A stretch of DNA of 64,000 nucleotides from Patiria pectinifera (GCA_029964075.1 CM057144.1:5665281-5729280); one strand, 5' to 3'. Shown: positions 48,901 to 51,210, counted from the first letter of the stretch. Numbers and translations are program-made. The notes: generated by a model not told the origin, from the sequence alone.

Positions 48901-48994
48901 TACCCAATACACTTAGTGGGTGAGCAATCAGCAGTAACATGACAAGTCTAATGGCACACCGGCCTCCTCTTCCGCCTCGTCGCGTTAGAAACAT
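533..48994 (-). CDS. Giant multi-exon secreted/surface mosaic protein (WSC-sushi-Cys-rich-EGF-FN3-like array), 3' incomplete
   Basis: This gene-level entry covers 38 coding exons joined by hand. Every exon has an AG acceptor and GT donor, and phases agree at all junctions, so one frame stays open for about 2,480 codons. It begins with a signal peptide, then WSC, sushi, cysteine-rich and EGF modules, an unclassified beta-rich stretch, and a long array of FN3-like modules. Module borders carry a V/I-D-x-S/T-P-P motif; interiors carry W-x-G/S-F-x-D-x-x-S-G, H/Y-Y-E-W and Y-Y-V-T-V-R-A-x-N motifs. Known roles of these domains (carbohydrate binding for WSC, adhesion or complement-type contacts for sushi, EGF and FN3) suggest an extracellular adhesion or matrix protein; this is inference. 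No membrane anchor is seen because the C-terminus lies beyond base 1. I do not recognise a named orthologue. Confidence 0.9.
948..1250 (+). mobile_element. tRNA-derived SINE
   Basis: A pol III-like head with a B box GGTTCGAACCC at 998-1008 and an A-box-like TGGTCCAATGG upstream, then a conserved-looking body and a tail with TTAAAGCGCTATACATATAAG and ATT-rich end. It lies in the last intron, about 35 bp from the exon 38 acceptor and antisense to the gene. Family name not assigned. Confidence 0.7.
1927..2067 (-). CDS. Exon 37: VDGSPP border exon
   Basis: 47 codons, phase 0-0, acceptor CCTCAG, donor ACA|GTGAGT. The product reads VDGSPPSVGTFAVGTESAAD and HIIWIDPTEPVIPH. The 3.2-kb intron before it contains a LINE and two TIR elements. 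Confidence 0.85.
2347..3309 (+). pseudogene. 5'-truncated non-LTR retrotransposon (LINE) reverse transcriptase fragment
   Basis: The frame from 2,345 encodes KTGAHQGCLLSPFLF and QLDDLDFADVPALLSH, reverse-transcriptase palm motifs. The usual F-A-D-D is F-A-D-V, so one catalytic Asp is gone. The C-terminal part continues in another frame (3,030-3,299: LTWNPAGKE, ADARQMGYSWKEQEKLA). The 3' end has a TAAG-type repeat, and near-identical 12-mers (TCTCATATTAGT at 2,335, TCTCCTATTAGT at 3,310) look like a target-site duplication. Dead copy in intron 36, antisense to the host gene; RTE/CR1-like, clade uncertain. Confidence 0.85.
3836..4666. mobile_element. TIR element rich in ACTCGAG (family copy 1)
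   Basis: Ends are inverted (AGCAGAGTTGTAATGACTC against its complement ending CACAACTCTGCT). Both ends carry runs of GACTCGACTTGACTCGAG. The interior resembles that of the element at 30,598-31,268, so this is a nonautonomous family. Confidence 0.7.
4876..5193. mobile_element. Foldback/TIR element, about 318 bp
   Basis: Two arms of about 110 bp are inverted copies (CATAGAAATAATAGTTA.. to ..CCACCTTTGG, and CCAAAGGTG.. to ..AACTATTATTTCTATG). Each arm also contains the near palindrome GAGGTCGTCACGACCTC. It would fold into one long hairpin. No coding capacity. Confidence 0.8.
5309..5437 (-). CDS. Exon 36: FN3-like end segment
   Basis: 43 codons, phase 0-0, acceptor GATTACAG, donor TTG|GTAAGT. 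The product reads LTLHEGSHYVITVVACNFAG then LCTQAKTEPLL, leading into VDGSPP of exon 37. Confidence 0.85.
5529..5648 (-). CDS. Exon 35: FN3-like core
   Basis: 40 codons, phase 0-0, acceptor TCTCAG, donor AAG|GTAAAC. The product reads VIHFSWKFNDPESGIKDQFV and NGDVNIPPIK. Confidence 0.85.
5835..6162 (-). CDS. Exon 34: complete FN3-like module
   Basis: 328 bp, phase 2 to 0, acceptor CCTGCAG, donor CAG|GTAGGA. It holds core, end strand and next border in one exon: AHWWGFHDPHSGLSHYEWRA, DIYVTVRAYNRLGMWSQA, FRVDSSPPDVLE. It is the longest single view of the repeat and a good query for a family search. Confidence 0.92.
6345..6534 (-). CDS. Exon 33: FN3-like end and VDDSPP border
   Basis: 190 bp, phase 1 to 2, acceptor CTTTCTAG, donor AG|GTGAGT. 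The product reads LVPGLIYYVTVAACNAADLC, TSVTSDGVMVDDSPPVAGSV. Confidence 0.9.
6952..7228 (-). CDS. Exon 32: module end, VDASPP border, next core
   Basis: 277 bp, phase 0 to 1, acceptor TTACCCAG, donor T|GTAAGT. The product reads TINTVGLITMKSYGAFTVDA, SPPLVGHVFDG, AFWEGFHDPHSAIVGYSWRV, CSGCSDVIPEQH. A plus-strand ORF at 7,040-7,252 is its shadow. Confidence 0.9.
8211..8391 (-). CDS. Exon 31: FN3-like core
   Basis: 181 bp, phase 2 to 0, acceptor TTTCCAG, donor AAG|GTAGGT. The product reads WENVFSDQESGVAYYEWAVG, GHADIMPFT and LLLQEGHSYFVSVK, almost the consensus module. Confidence 0.9.
8516..8849. mobile_element. Short TIR element with four palindromic 63-66 bp tandem units
   Basis: Terminal inverted repeats GGGGCCGATTTCATAGAAA and its partner GTTTCGTGGAATCGGCCCC. 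Inside are four units starting near 8,581, 8,644, 8,707 and 8,773, each with the near palindrome GACTCGTCTTA..TAAGATGAGTC. It ends about 95 bp from the exon 30 donor. Confidence 0.75.
8945..9068 (-). CDS. Exon 30: IDTSPP border exon
   Basis: 124 bp, phase 1 to 2, acceptor TTTGTAG, donor AG|GTGTGG. The product reads SDPITIDTSPPVVSS and FIRSTTSISA. The split AG plus G of exon 31 gives Arg, producing the expected A-R-W at the start of the core; reading through the donor loses the motif, which is why I end the exon here. Confidence 0.8.
9223..9339 (-). CDS. Exon 29: FN3-like end segment
   Basis: 39 codons, phase 1-1, acceptor TTTCAG, donor G|GTAAGC. The product reads SERGGGDVIDFTRVGI then LQNGHSYYATVR. 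It completes the module that begins in exon 28. Confidence 0.85.
9436..9970. mobile_element. Interspersed repeat family R1, copy 1
   Basis: Starts ATTCATAAACACC and contains CCTATTGGCCGAGAGCC and GTTGAACGTTCACAATCTTC. The 3' third is self-complementary, pairing AATATGTGCATGG with the end near GCACATATTTATT. Same family at 16,693, 21,022 and 21,575. Confidence 0.7.
10076..10181 (-). CDS. Exon 28: FN3-like core
   Basis: 106 bp, phase 0 to 1, acceptor ATCTAG, donor G|GTAAGA. The product reads SELVLQWESFTDIEEHGM and HHSGIKHYEYAIG, with the W-x-x-F-x-D and H-Y-E-Y-A-I-G motifs. Confidence 0.85.
10603..10735 (+). repeat. Dispersed repeat R2, copy 1
   Basis: Shares TTAACCAGATAATG, CTGGGCTCAGT and GGGAAAATCACCTCGTGA with copies at 11,336-11,440 (same strand) and 28,330-28,445 (opposite strand). 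Confidence 0.55.
11115..11225 (+). repeat. Small tandem repeat, about 30 bp unit
   Basis: Three imperfect copies of a unit with TGGAGACGTATTCATCTATAG. Intronic, no other signal. Confidence 0.5.
11336..11440 (+). repeat. Dispersed repeat R2, copy 2
   Basis: Diverged copy of 10,603-10,735, with GGTTAACCAGATAATGTTAC and CACCTCATGACC. Confidence 0.5.
11546..11757 (-). CDS. Exon 27: FN3-like end and IDTTPP border
   Basis: 212 bp, phase 1 to 0, acceptor TCGACAG, donor CAA|GTAAGT. The product reads LHYGQRYCICIHADEV, then SSCSDGVVIDTTPPTPGSVW. Confidence 0.85.
11873..12040. repeat. Dispersed repeat R3, copy 1
   Basis: Matches 30,258-30,445 over GCAATGAAATAAA, CCAGTCTGCTCT and a GGCTT..AGTCTGGCA block. 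Intronic in both places. Confidence 0.55.
12327..12542 (-). CDS. Exon 26: FN3-like core
   Basis: 72 codons, phase 1-1, acceptor TTAAACAG, donor G|GTTGGA. The product reads VIIEQNALWREPDKNYISST, WPTVRHRAYTWAAILDTGSS and ends HPRAKACGET. Confidence 0.8.
12916..13081 (-). CDS. Exon 25: FN3-like end segment
   Basis: 166 bp, phase 0 to 1, acceptor CTAAACAG, donor C|GTAAGT. The product reads LDICLQLSVRGYNRAGMSSI, the V-R-x-Y-N-R-A-G-x-x-S strand, then STEIVDCDDVKLIVPHT. Confidence 0.8.
13450..14103. mobile_element. TIR element with arms of about 140 bp
   Basis: Left arm from ACAAGGTGAGTCC and right arm ending GACTCACCCTGT are inverted copies, sharing CCCAAATGGC, AGATCTAGGAT and AAGAATCATT. Fills most of the intron between exons 24 and 25, its right end about 50 bp from the exon 24 donor. 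Confidence 0.75.
14157..14447 (-). CDS. Exon 24: divergent FN3-like module
   Basis: 97 codons, phase 0-0, acceptor TATAG, donor GTG|GTAAGT. The product contains VQFCHVSVCFQPIVTDGFWV, a degenerate border LSQPPEVGQITVNN, then RELMDFYEWSIAEDGSNGAM. Its donor lies about 50 bp from the end of a TIR element. Confidence 0.8.
14600..14718 (-). CDS. Exon 23: FN3-like segment
   Basis: 119 bp, phase 1 to 0, acceptor CTCACAG, donor AAG|GTAGTG. The product reads DDEQSTTVWIPVLDDQDLGM and HSGAHYRSK, the G-x-x-Y region of the module. Confidence 0.8.
14937..15116 (-). CDS. Exon 22: FN3-like module
   Basis: 60 codons, phase 1-1, acceptor CTTGCAG, donor G|GTAAGC. The product reads SAPSGFSHHSSAAHQPCQDD, then ASTSDISARWTIPETLQPFV and VEQEVEIYFG. 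Its first two thirds is the template of the tandem array that fills the upstream intron. Confidence 0.85.
14998..15903 (-). repeat. Tandem array of partial exon-22 copies
   Basis: About 150-180 bp per unit: the real exon 22 start (acceptor edge 15,116), copies with acceptor edges at 15,283, 15,437 and 15,613, a copy near 15,780 that has lost its acceptor core, and a fragment at about 15,880-15,903. Each unit has the first part of the exon (peptides like VPSGFSHHS..QPCQDD) plus its own pyrimidine-rich GCAG acceptor. No unit except the first has a good donor, and spacing breaks the frame, so the extras look like pseudo-exons. Confidence 0.8.
16030..16168 (-). CDS. Exon 21: FN3-like end segment
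   Basis: 139 bp, phase 0 to 1, acceptor ATTGACAG, donor A|GTAAGG. The product begins TYYVTIRANSEAGSVNVTSD and ends GLGCDQEE. It completes the module of exon 20. Confidence 0.8.
16286..16486 (-). CDS. Exon 20: FN3-like core
   Basis: 67 codons, phase 0-0, acceptor TCATAG, donor ACG|GTAATA. The product reads SISGRWFGFEHPHLDINYEF then AVGSEDGASDVSGGFIDVGN, the W-F-G-F-x-x-P-x-x-x-x-x-Y-E-F-A-V-G core. Confidence 0.85.
16693..17246. mobile_element. Interspersed repeat family R1, copy 2
   Basis: Starts ATTCATAAATACCTAAGACA, carries CTATTGGTCGAGAGCCTGTC and GTTGAACGTTCAC, and ends in the GGCCAAGCATTTATTTCC terminus with the short unit CCAATTTGTTTAAAACCGG repeated. Confidence 0.7.
17298..17581 (-). 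CDS. Exon 19: FN3-like end with APP border
   Basis: 284 bp, phase 1 to 0, acceptor CTTTCAG, donor GGG|GTATGA. Product features: SSPGGTETLDFQSE, ADLDWHLHGDHEYYVTVRAQ, NGAGLSTVGTS and VVLDVAPPGEGAVVN, the full strand set from mid-module to next border. Confidence 0.85.
17694..17825 (-). CDS. Exon 18 tandem copy C (possible alternative exon)
   Basis: 132 bp, phase 1-1, 32 bp from copy B. It encodes SAPPILGGRVSVHSEDEY and AEWGDSGFIDDEDTSLSD. Splicing A to C, skipping B, would remove a 196-bp intron and keep the frame. All splice signals are retained. Confidence 0.45.
17858..17989 (-). CDS. Exon 18 tandem copy B (possible alternative exon)
   Basis: 132 bp, phase 1-1. Acceptor GTTATTAG, donor G|GTGAGTCAAA. 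It encodes VQSAPPILGGRVLVHVEDEY and YLIAEWGNSGFIDHED, a close copy of exon 18 without the VDTT lead. The space to copy A is only 32 bp (17,990-18,021), too short for ordinary splicing, so A and B are unlikely to be joined to each other directly. Confidence 0.45.
18022..18172 (-). CDS. Exon 18 (copy A): module start with VDTTPP
   Basis: 151 bp, phase 0 to 1, acceptor TTTACTAG, donor G|GTGAGTCAAA. The product reads VIGPIIVDTTPPMFVGRV then DEYLIAEWGDSGFIDDED and YQVAIG. It joins cleanly to GSSPGGTETLDF in exon 19. Two further in-frame copies of this exon follow at 164-bp spacing. Confidence 0.85.
18344..18562 (-). CDS. Exon 17: FN3-like module
   Basis: 73 codons, phase 0-0, acceptor AATAACAG, donor AAG|GTGTGT. 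The product opens VIISWTGKDEESSIYDFEIG and closes GAVFHLVLKAINKAQLSASK, both standard positions of the repeat. Confidence 0.85.
18650..18835. repeat. Degenerate AGCCCAG/CCCAGACCAA minisatellite
   Basis: Short irregular repeats of CCCAG, TTTAGCCCA and CCAACCCAG just downstream of exon 16 in transcription. On the transcript strand this is a CTGGG-rich tract. Confidence 0.5.
18859..19003 (-). CDS. Exon 16: FN3-like interior
   Basis: 145 bp, phase 2 to 0, acceptor AAAACAG, donor CAC|GTACGA. The product includes VDDLSVYPEMSGTNNTSAIL and LDCLWISAVQQKFYLP. It is missed by simple ORF calling; phases on both sides fit. Confidence 0.7.
19440..19714 (-). CDS. Exon 15: FN3-like end, border and next module start
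   Basis: 275 bp, phase 0 to 2, acceptor CTGTAG, donor AG|GTAGGG. The product has GHYYVTVIAYNRALEPSKA, then SDGVVIDTSPPELTQI, then a Trp-rich segment (MWPGLAKDVEGRVWF). Confidence 0.85.
20061..20625. mobile_element. TIR element rich in GACCCGA, copy 1
   Basis: Ends read TTGTGCACCGGGTGGGTTG and GGGTCGGGTGTGCACAA, inverted; the flanks are full of CCGACCCGACCCG. Related in inverted orientation to 26,985-27,588. Confidence 0.65.
20758..20964 (-). CDS. Exon 14: FN3-like module start (VDTSAP)
   Basis: 69 codons, phase 0-0, acceptor ATGCAG, donor TCG|GTAGGT. The product is ITVDTSAPQAGVVHDG, then LSAHWEGFFDKESGVKFYQY. This is a near-consensus border plus core of the repeated module. Confidence 0.85.
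21022..21573. mobile_element. Interspersed repeat family R1, copy 3
   Basis: Same start (ATTCATAAATACCTAAGACA) and body. Contains a small CCCGTATAAG tandem at 21,248-21,277 (interrupted by CCCGTATACACC). Directly followed by copy 4. Confidence 0.7.
21575..22180. mobile_element. Interspersed repeat family R1, copy 4
   Basis: Starts TATTCATCAATACCTAGG; head-to-tail with copy 3. Its 3' end is a clear foldback: GTATTAAACACTCTGTTTAA against CAGAGTGTTTAATACC. Confidence 0.7.
22341..22505 (-). CDS. Exon 13: FN3-like end segment
   Basis: 55 codons, phase 0-0, acceptor TTTCATAG, donor CAG|GTAGGC. Five cysteines sit near the start (DCDPVSCMC, GDCY). The end reads YDYFITLTVTNHARVVTTQT, the Y-x-F/V-x-V-T-V-T-N-x-A strand of the module, followed directly by VDTSAP in exon 14. 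Confidence 0.8.
22809..22983 (-). CDS. Exon 12: FN3-like interior
   Basis: 175 bp, phase 2 to 0, acceptor TTTTTTTTAG, donor ACG|GTAACT. The product reads VEFRTYDIHSGIRTIEWLLF, matching the x-D-x-x-S-G-I-x-x-x-E-W core of the repeat module, and ends HGHGKVAARKLNT. Confidence 0.75.
23236..23331. repeat. Perfect 31-bp inverted repeat with 34-nt loop (hairpin)
   Basis: Arms 23,236-23,266 and 23,301-23,331 are exact reverse complements, starting AACAATTGTTGACTGCTG. Total 96 bp, the size of a pre-miRNA, lying in the intron between exons 11 and 12 just 28 bp from the exon 11 donor side. Could equally be a tiny foldback element. Confidence 0.8.
23359..23725 (-). CDS. Exon 11: FN3-like module with SSPP border
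   Basis: 367 bp, phase 1 to 2, acceptor GCTCCTAG, donor AA|GTAAGG. Product features are VTEFRVFYDIDHSGGKTTV, an NVSDDNS glycosylation site, LTLVDGDSIRFWVEARD, and HADSSPPIIEDFWLV as the border to the next module. Confidence 0.8.
23889..24312. mobile_element. TIR element, 424 bp
   Basis: Terminal repeats GTGGCTATTGTTACGGCAGC and its near-exact inverted copy. The TTACGGC motif recurs inside. No ORF. Lies in the intron between exons 10 and 11. Confidence 0.75.
24457..24750 (-). CDS. Exon 10: FN3-like second half and start of next module
   Basis: 98 codons, phase 1-1, acceptor CTCCACAG, donor G|GTAATT. It begins GVYSFILTAVDNAGN, the G-x-Y-x-F-x-L-x-A-x-D-x-A-G-N end of an FN3/cadherin-like sheet, then a DDDPDDVTV border and EADYEWLIDLDSSGG. 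Confidence 0.8.
25919..26099 (-). CDS. Exon 9: FN3-like first half
   Basis: 181 bp, phase 0 to 1, acceptor ATCACAG, donor G|GTACGT. The product contains ANATVTWQGWADDLADIKEY, with the buried Trp of an FN3 B-strand, then LLVRQLSGSHGSEMTEIF. It flows into the typical end of the module in exon 10. Confidence 0.8.
26240..26453 (-). CDS. Exon 8: beta-rich extracellular segment
   Basis: 214 bp, phase 2 to 0, acceptor GTTACAG, donor CAG|GTTAGC. The product reads LRYDVSTTNGGYLKLYN, then STFTFDFDDPYHCVDVGSGC. Alternating hydrophobic residues and a paired cysteine suggest a beta-sandwich, but the family is not clear. Confidence 0.75.
26985..27588. mobile_element. TIR element rich in GACCCGA, copy 2 (inverted)
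   Basis: Its right end (GGCCTGGTCAACCCAACCC..GCACAACAT) is the reverse complement of the left end of copy 1. Contains a 12-base G run after a T run at about 27,420-27,442. Confidence 0.65.
27766..27832 (-). CDS. Exon 7: short linking exon
   Basis: 67 bp, phase 1 to 2, acceptor CTACAG and donor GT|GTAAGC. It encodes VVCENTNNLKYSHWTPATGD. The split GT joins the A that opens exon 8 to give Val and keep the frame open. A nearby AG two codons downstream (CCTAG) is an alternative acceptor in the wrong phase. Confidence 0.65.
28225..28312. repeat. GC-rich element end (GGGGGCGACT repeats, GTGGCGTAGCCAC-type terminus)
   Basis: Three GGGGGCGACT units followed by a C/G-rich core and GTGGCTACGCCACTGG, a small inverted terminus. 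Probably one end of a short element. Confidence 0.4.
28330..28445 (-). repeat. Dispersed repeat R2, copy 3 (inverted)
   Basis: Reverse complement of R2: GAGGTGATTTTCCC, TGAGCCCAGTGTAACATTAT, CTGGTTAATCCC. Confidence 0.5.
29412..29669 (-). CDS. Exon 6: unclassified extracellular segment
   Basis: 86 codons, phase 1-1, acceptor GATCAG and donor C|GTGAGT. The product includes GSQAPVLSEYRATL, two possible N-glycosylation or Ser/Thr-rich spots, and NWISSYQPTGLPDPSAGG. I do not recognise a domain. The phase fits the EGF exon before it and the short exon after it, which supports its reality. Confidence 0.7.
29785..29965. repeat. GAGTACGAGTACTT minisatellite
   Basis: Tandem GAGTAC/GATTACGA units in the intron between exons 5 and 6. 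Confidence 0.6.
30258..30445. repeat. Dispersed repeat R3, copy 2
   Basis: Second copy of R3, same orientation as 11,873-12,040. Confidence 0.55.
30598..31268. mobile_element. TIR element rich in ACTCGAG (family copy 2)
   Basis: Shares interior stretches with 3,836-4,666 (for example GATCTTTGG, AAACTGGTGGC) and the same GACTCGAGTCA-rich ends. Lies in the intron between exons 5 and 6. Confidence 0.65.
31405..31509 (-). CDS. Exon 5: EGF-like domain
   Basis: 35 codons, phase 1-1. The product reads QCSWRTDSNACYPGSC then CTCSSGFSGTDC. It shows six cysteines and the canonical C-x-C-x5-G-x2-C ending of EGF. Too short for the six-frame ORFs; found by following the splice phases. Acceptor AATTAG, donor AA|GTGAGT. 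Confidence 0.85.
32068..32208 (-). CDS. Exon 4: six-cysteine module (TNFR/EGF-like)
   Basis: 47 codons, phase 1-1. The product contains ACTPIPHCVFGQLHC, CDQCDGDYG and ends in SGTECR. Six cysteines and the C-x-x-C-D-G spacing resemble the small cysteine-rich repeats of TNFR- or ephrin-receptor-like type. Exact family is not certain. Acceptor CGCAAG, donor A|GTAAGT. Confidence 0.8.
32405..32530. repeat. GACTCGGACTCG minisatellite
   Basis: Repeats of GACTCGGACTCGA and GTGACTCG, related in composition to the ACTCGAG elements. Confidence 0.55.
33130..33348 (-). CDS. Exon 3: sushi/CCP domain
   Basis: 73 codons, phase 1-1, acceptor TTCCAG and donor G|GTAAAT. The product has CVRPGQPSHGSF near the start, GARLRYTCYRGYYF in the middle and VTCVTGNPSTW...NYCPG at the end. 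This gives four cysteines with the Trp between Cys3 and Cys4, as expected of a complement control (sushi) module. One exon encodes one whole domain. Confidence 0.9.
33610..36055 (+). pseudogene. Decayed second LINE (RT and C-terminal fragments)
   Basis: Broken frames include a piece at 34,208-34,450, RT-like peptides VKIFKAYGVPPNLLQATW and LTDLDFADDINLLSD (about 34,770-35,090), a KHLGSWV-like piece at about 35,545, and a C-terminal MSYNIGVLKRDAGAEPTALE at 35,918. Many stops and indels; not functional. Clade differs from the LINE at 2.3 kb. Its 3' end is cut by the edge of the duplicated contig block at 35,914. Confidence 0.7.
36671..36943 (-). CDS. WSC exon, duplicate copy (probable assembly artefact)
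   Basis: The predicted peptide is identical to the WSC exon at 41,638-41,910 and the flanking introns are also near identical (offset 4,967 bp). Splice sites and phase 1-1 are intact, so it could be spliced in frame if the duplication were real. Because the surrounding 4.45-kb block is repeated exactly up to both edges of the N gap, I think this is the same exon assembled twice. Confidence 0.6.
37530..39565. repeat. Tandem repeat (about 180-200 bp unit) with TGACGTCA motifs, left copy
   Basis: Degenerate units share TCTTTAATGTGACGTAACCTGACACC, in shorter form GTGACGTAACC, then TTTCTTCTAGGACCATCTG and GATCGGATTTACGAA. CRE-like TGACGTCA occurs at several units. It starts with TGTTTGTGGACAAACACAAG and ends with a hairpin GCTGTTTCGG..CCGAAACAGC. 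Confidence 0.75.
40383..40882. other. Assembly gap (500 N)
   Basis: Exactly 500 N, a likely placeholder size. ORFs called across it are meaningless. Confidence 0.99.
41638..41910 (-). CDS. Exon 2: WSC domain (copy nearer the start codon)
   Basis: 91 codons, phase 1 to 1; the split G from exon 1 plus GG completes a glycine. The product reads HHIGCFEDVVGDRALNGYFF, then SMTLEWCTAICESY, ADECYCGN and CDMPCEGNPSQSCG. These are the cysteine pattern and C-Y-C-G / P-C-x-G-N-x-x-x-x-C-G signatures of the WSC carbohydrate-binding family. Donor AGAG|GTAAGAAA. It lies in the right-hand copy of the duplicated block. Confidence 0.9.
42497..44520. repeat. Tandem repeat with TGACGTCA motifs, right copy
   Basis: Same array in the right block. 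Some units differ (for example TGATGACGTCACTT here against TTGATAATGTCACTT in the left copy at 38,856). Confidence 0.75.
44894..45206 (+). repeat. Long inverted repeat, left arm (intron 1)
   Basis: Contains CTGACATGCAAATTTATGCA, GCGCGCCAGTCAATCGGAG, TGATTGGTCAATTCGAATGC, GCGCGTGACACATTATTTTT. It is the reverse complement, with divergence, of 47,468-47,796. Confidence 0.7.
45328..47467. other. Intron 1 centre, no gene recognised
   Basis: A 13-base G run lies at about 45,357-45,369. The sequence ACATGTACAAAAACATGT near 45,568 is palindromic, and the stretch around 45,530-45,600 is loosely inverted at 45,800-45,860 (CTCGGTAAATAGAGGCCACA against GTGGCCTTTATTTACGGAGG). Only short chance ORFs. Confidence 0.5.
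47468..47796 (-). repeat. Long inverted repeat, right arm (intron 1)
   Basis: Pairs with 44,894-45,206 around a 2.26-kb centre. A third partial copy (ATTGGTCAATTCGGATGCAG) lies at about 48,600-48,720 in the left-arm orientation. Confidence 0.7.
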
Positions 48995-49016
48995 GGTTGC
49001 AAGGAACGGCTTCCAA
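48904..49016 (-). CDS. Exon 1: start codon and signal peptide (with 22 bp of 5' UTR)
   Basis: ATG lies at 48,994-48,992. The peptide starts MFLTRRGGRGGR and continues into a hydrophobic core (IRLVMLLLIAHPLSVLG), a typical basic n-region plus h-region of a signal peptide. The donor is G|GTAAGAAC, phase 1, with the last exon base at 48,904. Upstream of the ATG a pyrimidine-rich tract ends in TTTTCAG at 49,017, so the exon probably begins at 49,016 and a noncoding first exon lies further upstream. Confidence 0.85.
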
Positions 49017-49081
49017 CTGAAAATAAATAATAAAAAAAATCCCAACGAAACAGCATCTCATTTTATGTAAGTCATGGTGAT

Positions 49082-49398
49082 CATGGGCGTCGCCGTGATT
49101 TTTTTTCGGGGGGGGGGGGGGGGTTGGCAAAGCACATTCCCCCCTCCCCCAAAAAATGGACTTTCTCCAGCATATTCTCATATAATTATTTTTTCGAGGG
49201 TGGGTGGGGAACATTTACCCACCCCACCCCCATTGACACCCCTGCAGACGCCCATTTTTGTTGTGTATATTAAATCAATACCAAATACGACTTCAAGCCT
49301 CTCTTCACATTTCTGGGTTTTTTTCTTCTTCTTTCTTGTAGTTTTCCCAGGGATGGAGGGAGCGCCCCCGTGCCCCCCCTGCTCGCGACGCCCTTGAT
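49082..49398. mobile_element. Short TIR element with G and C runs
   Basis: Ends CATGGGCGTCGC and GCGACGCCCTTGATG are inverted. Interior has a 16-base G run and pyrimidine tracts. Lies just upstream of exon 1. Confidence 0.5.
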
Positions 49399-49935
49399 GG
49401 TGATGTCATAATCTTCAGTCGTACTCAGGCTTCCATTAATGAAATAAATAAATTAACCAACCGACCGACCAACTTACCAACAAACCCAACAACAAAGCAA
49501 ACTGTAGTCATTTAAAGTAAAGCAAAAACTTAGAATAGTCAATATAACAAAAATAAGATTTCTAAAAATCGAATTACCCTTTGAAAATGTACAATCACAA
49601 GCGGGATGCCACGTTTCTCGCGGCACCTGTTAGTGTATAGGAGTCATACACTGTTGTTTACTTTGAACTCAATTTGAATGTTGATTCAAAGTCTATTTTT
49701 CGCCAAAAAAGCAAAACGAAAAAAACTACCTTTTTTTCACATGCCAACTGTGAATTAAGAGGACAGTGAAATCGAAGCATCATTTAAGGACCTGTGTATA
49801 ATAACCAAGCTTCTCCATTAACTCTTGCATTTTGTGCTTGCGCACCCTCTTTAGAACTTTTCCAAAAAAAACACCGTGACACAAAGGCGTCAGACAGACA
49901 TCAGACAGCCCGGCGGACAGCCAGACAGAAAGACA

Positions 49936-50428
49936 GACAGCGGCGGCGGAACGGGTTTGAAACTGGGGGGGCATCACCAGAAAGGGGCACTTGCTCAGAT
50001 TTTTTTTTGGGGGGGGGCACATCCGTGCTGAAAGGTCGGCACGTATTTTTCACCAGACACTTGGTCTCCGCAAAATCAAATAGAGTGTGGGGGGGGGGGG
50101 CTGATACCATCTTCCAACATAGGGGCGCTCTTCAAAACCGAGCATTACATGTATATGGTAACTACGCATTGTGTACCCATTTTCAGGGCGCATTGTATGC
50201 GTTTGGGGGCTTGGTTTTATTGTATTTCCTCGTATATATCTAAACTATCTATACCATTTTGCGAAATGGTTGCTTGAAATTAATAGTCGGGTACTTTTAT
50301 GGCCATTTTTTTTTATCTCGATGGGGCACTTTTATGCTCCAGGGGCACATTTATGGCCGGAAAAGGGGCACTTGGGAAAATCTGGGGCAACTGCCCCAGC
50401 CCCTCCCCCGATTCCGCCACCCCTGCAG
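49936..50428. mobile_element. Possible short TIR element
   Basis: GGCGGCGGAACGGG at the left and CCCCCGATTCCGCCACC at the right are loosely inverted, and both ends carry GGGGCACTTG. Chance ORFs arise from G and C runs. Confidence 0.35.
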
Positions 50429-50689
50429 ACAGACAGCATAGGATCTTTTAACTTAGGATTGGACACTGATGTACACTGACTGCAATTCGGTACGTCCGTG
50501 CATGACAGCCATGCCATATCAGTACATGTGAGTGTCTTTTTGATAATTGTCAATTATACTCAGACTCAAATAATAAAAACACAGTGATTACTAATTTATG
50601 CCACAGCTACATGAAACTCTTAATTTTATGGAGCGTTAAAATCGGACAACCGTATTTTCCTTTTTACCGCTAGTAACATTTTAAGTTTG

Positions 50690-51180
50690 TTGAAATTAGA
50701 ACACCGGTTTTTAAAAACTCAAATTTCTGCTAGCAGAAATTTGGATTTTACTTGGACGACTTTCTCGGCGCATCAAAAGTGGCCAACTAAAAAAACCCAG
50801 ATATTTCTGTTAGTAAATATCCCGTTTTATAGTTGTCCACTTTTGAGGTGCCGATATAGCTGTAAAAGTAAAATCCAAATTTCTGCGCAAGCAGAATTTT
50901 TTTTTTTTGGGGGGGGGGGTTATCCGATGTTGCCATTTCCAAAAAAAACCCTAAATGTCTGCTTTCAGTAAATGGGAAAACGGGGTTGACCACTTTTGGA
51001 CCATCATAATTGTTGTTGAGTAAGAATTTGAGATTTGTATTTGTCCACTTTTGAGGCGCCCAAGAAGGTCGTCAAAGAAGACTCCAAATTTCTGCTAGCA
51101 GAAAATTAAAACCGGGGTTACAATTTCAAAAAACCTAAAATTCTACTAGCAGAAAATTGATAAACACGGTTGTAAACTTG
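50690..51180. repeat. Cluster of inverted units with a 22-bp perfect palindrome
   Basis: AAATTTCTGCTAGC followed by its mirror to 50,742 is a perfect palindrome from 50,721. The unit around it (with CCAAATTTCTG, CACTTTTGAGG) is repeated inverted at about 50,835-50,900 and 51,040-51,100. Confidence 0.7.
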
Positions 51181-51210
51181 TGAGGCACCATTCTTTCTCA
51201 ATGGTACAGA

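Noticed and set aside
49794..50243. 149-codon plus-strand ORF
   Set aside because: Passes through G runs and a TIR-like element; product is low complexity and unlike any family I know.
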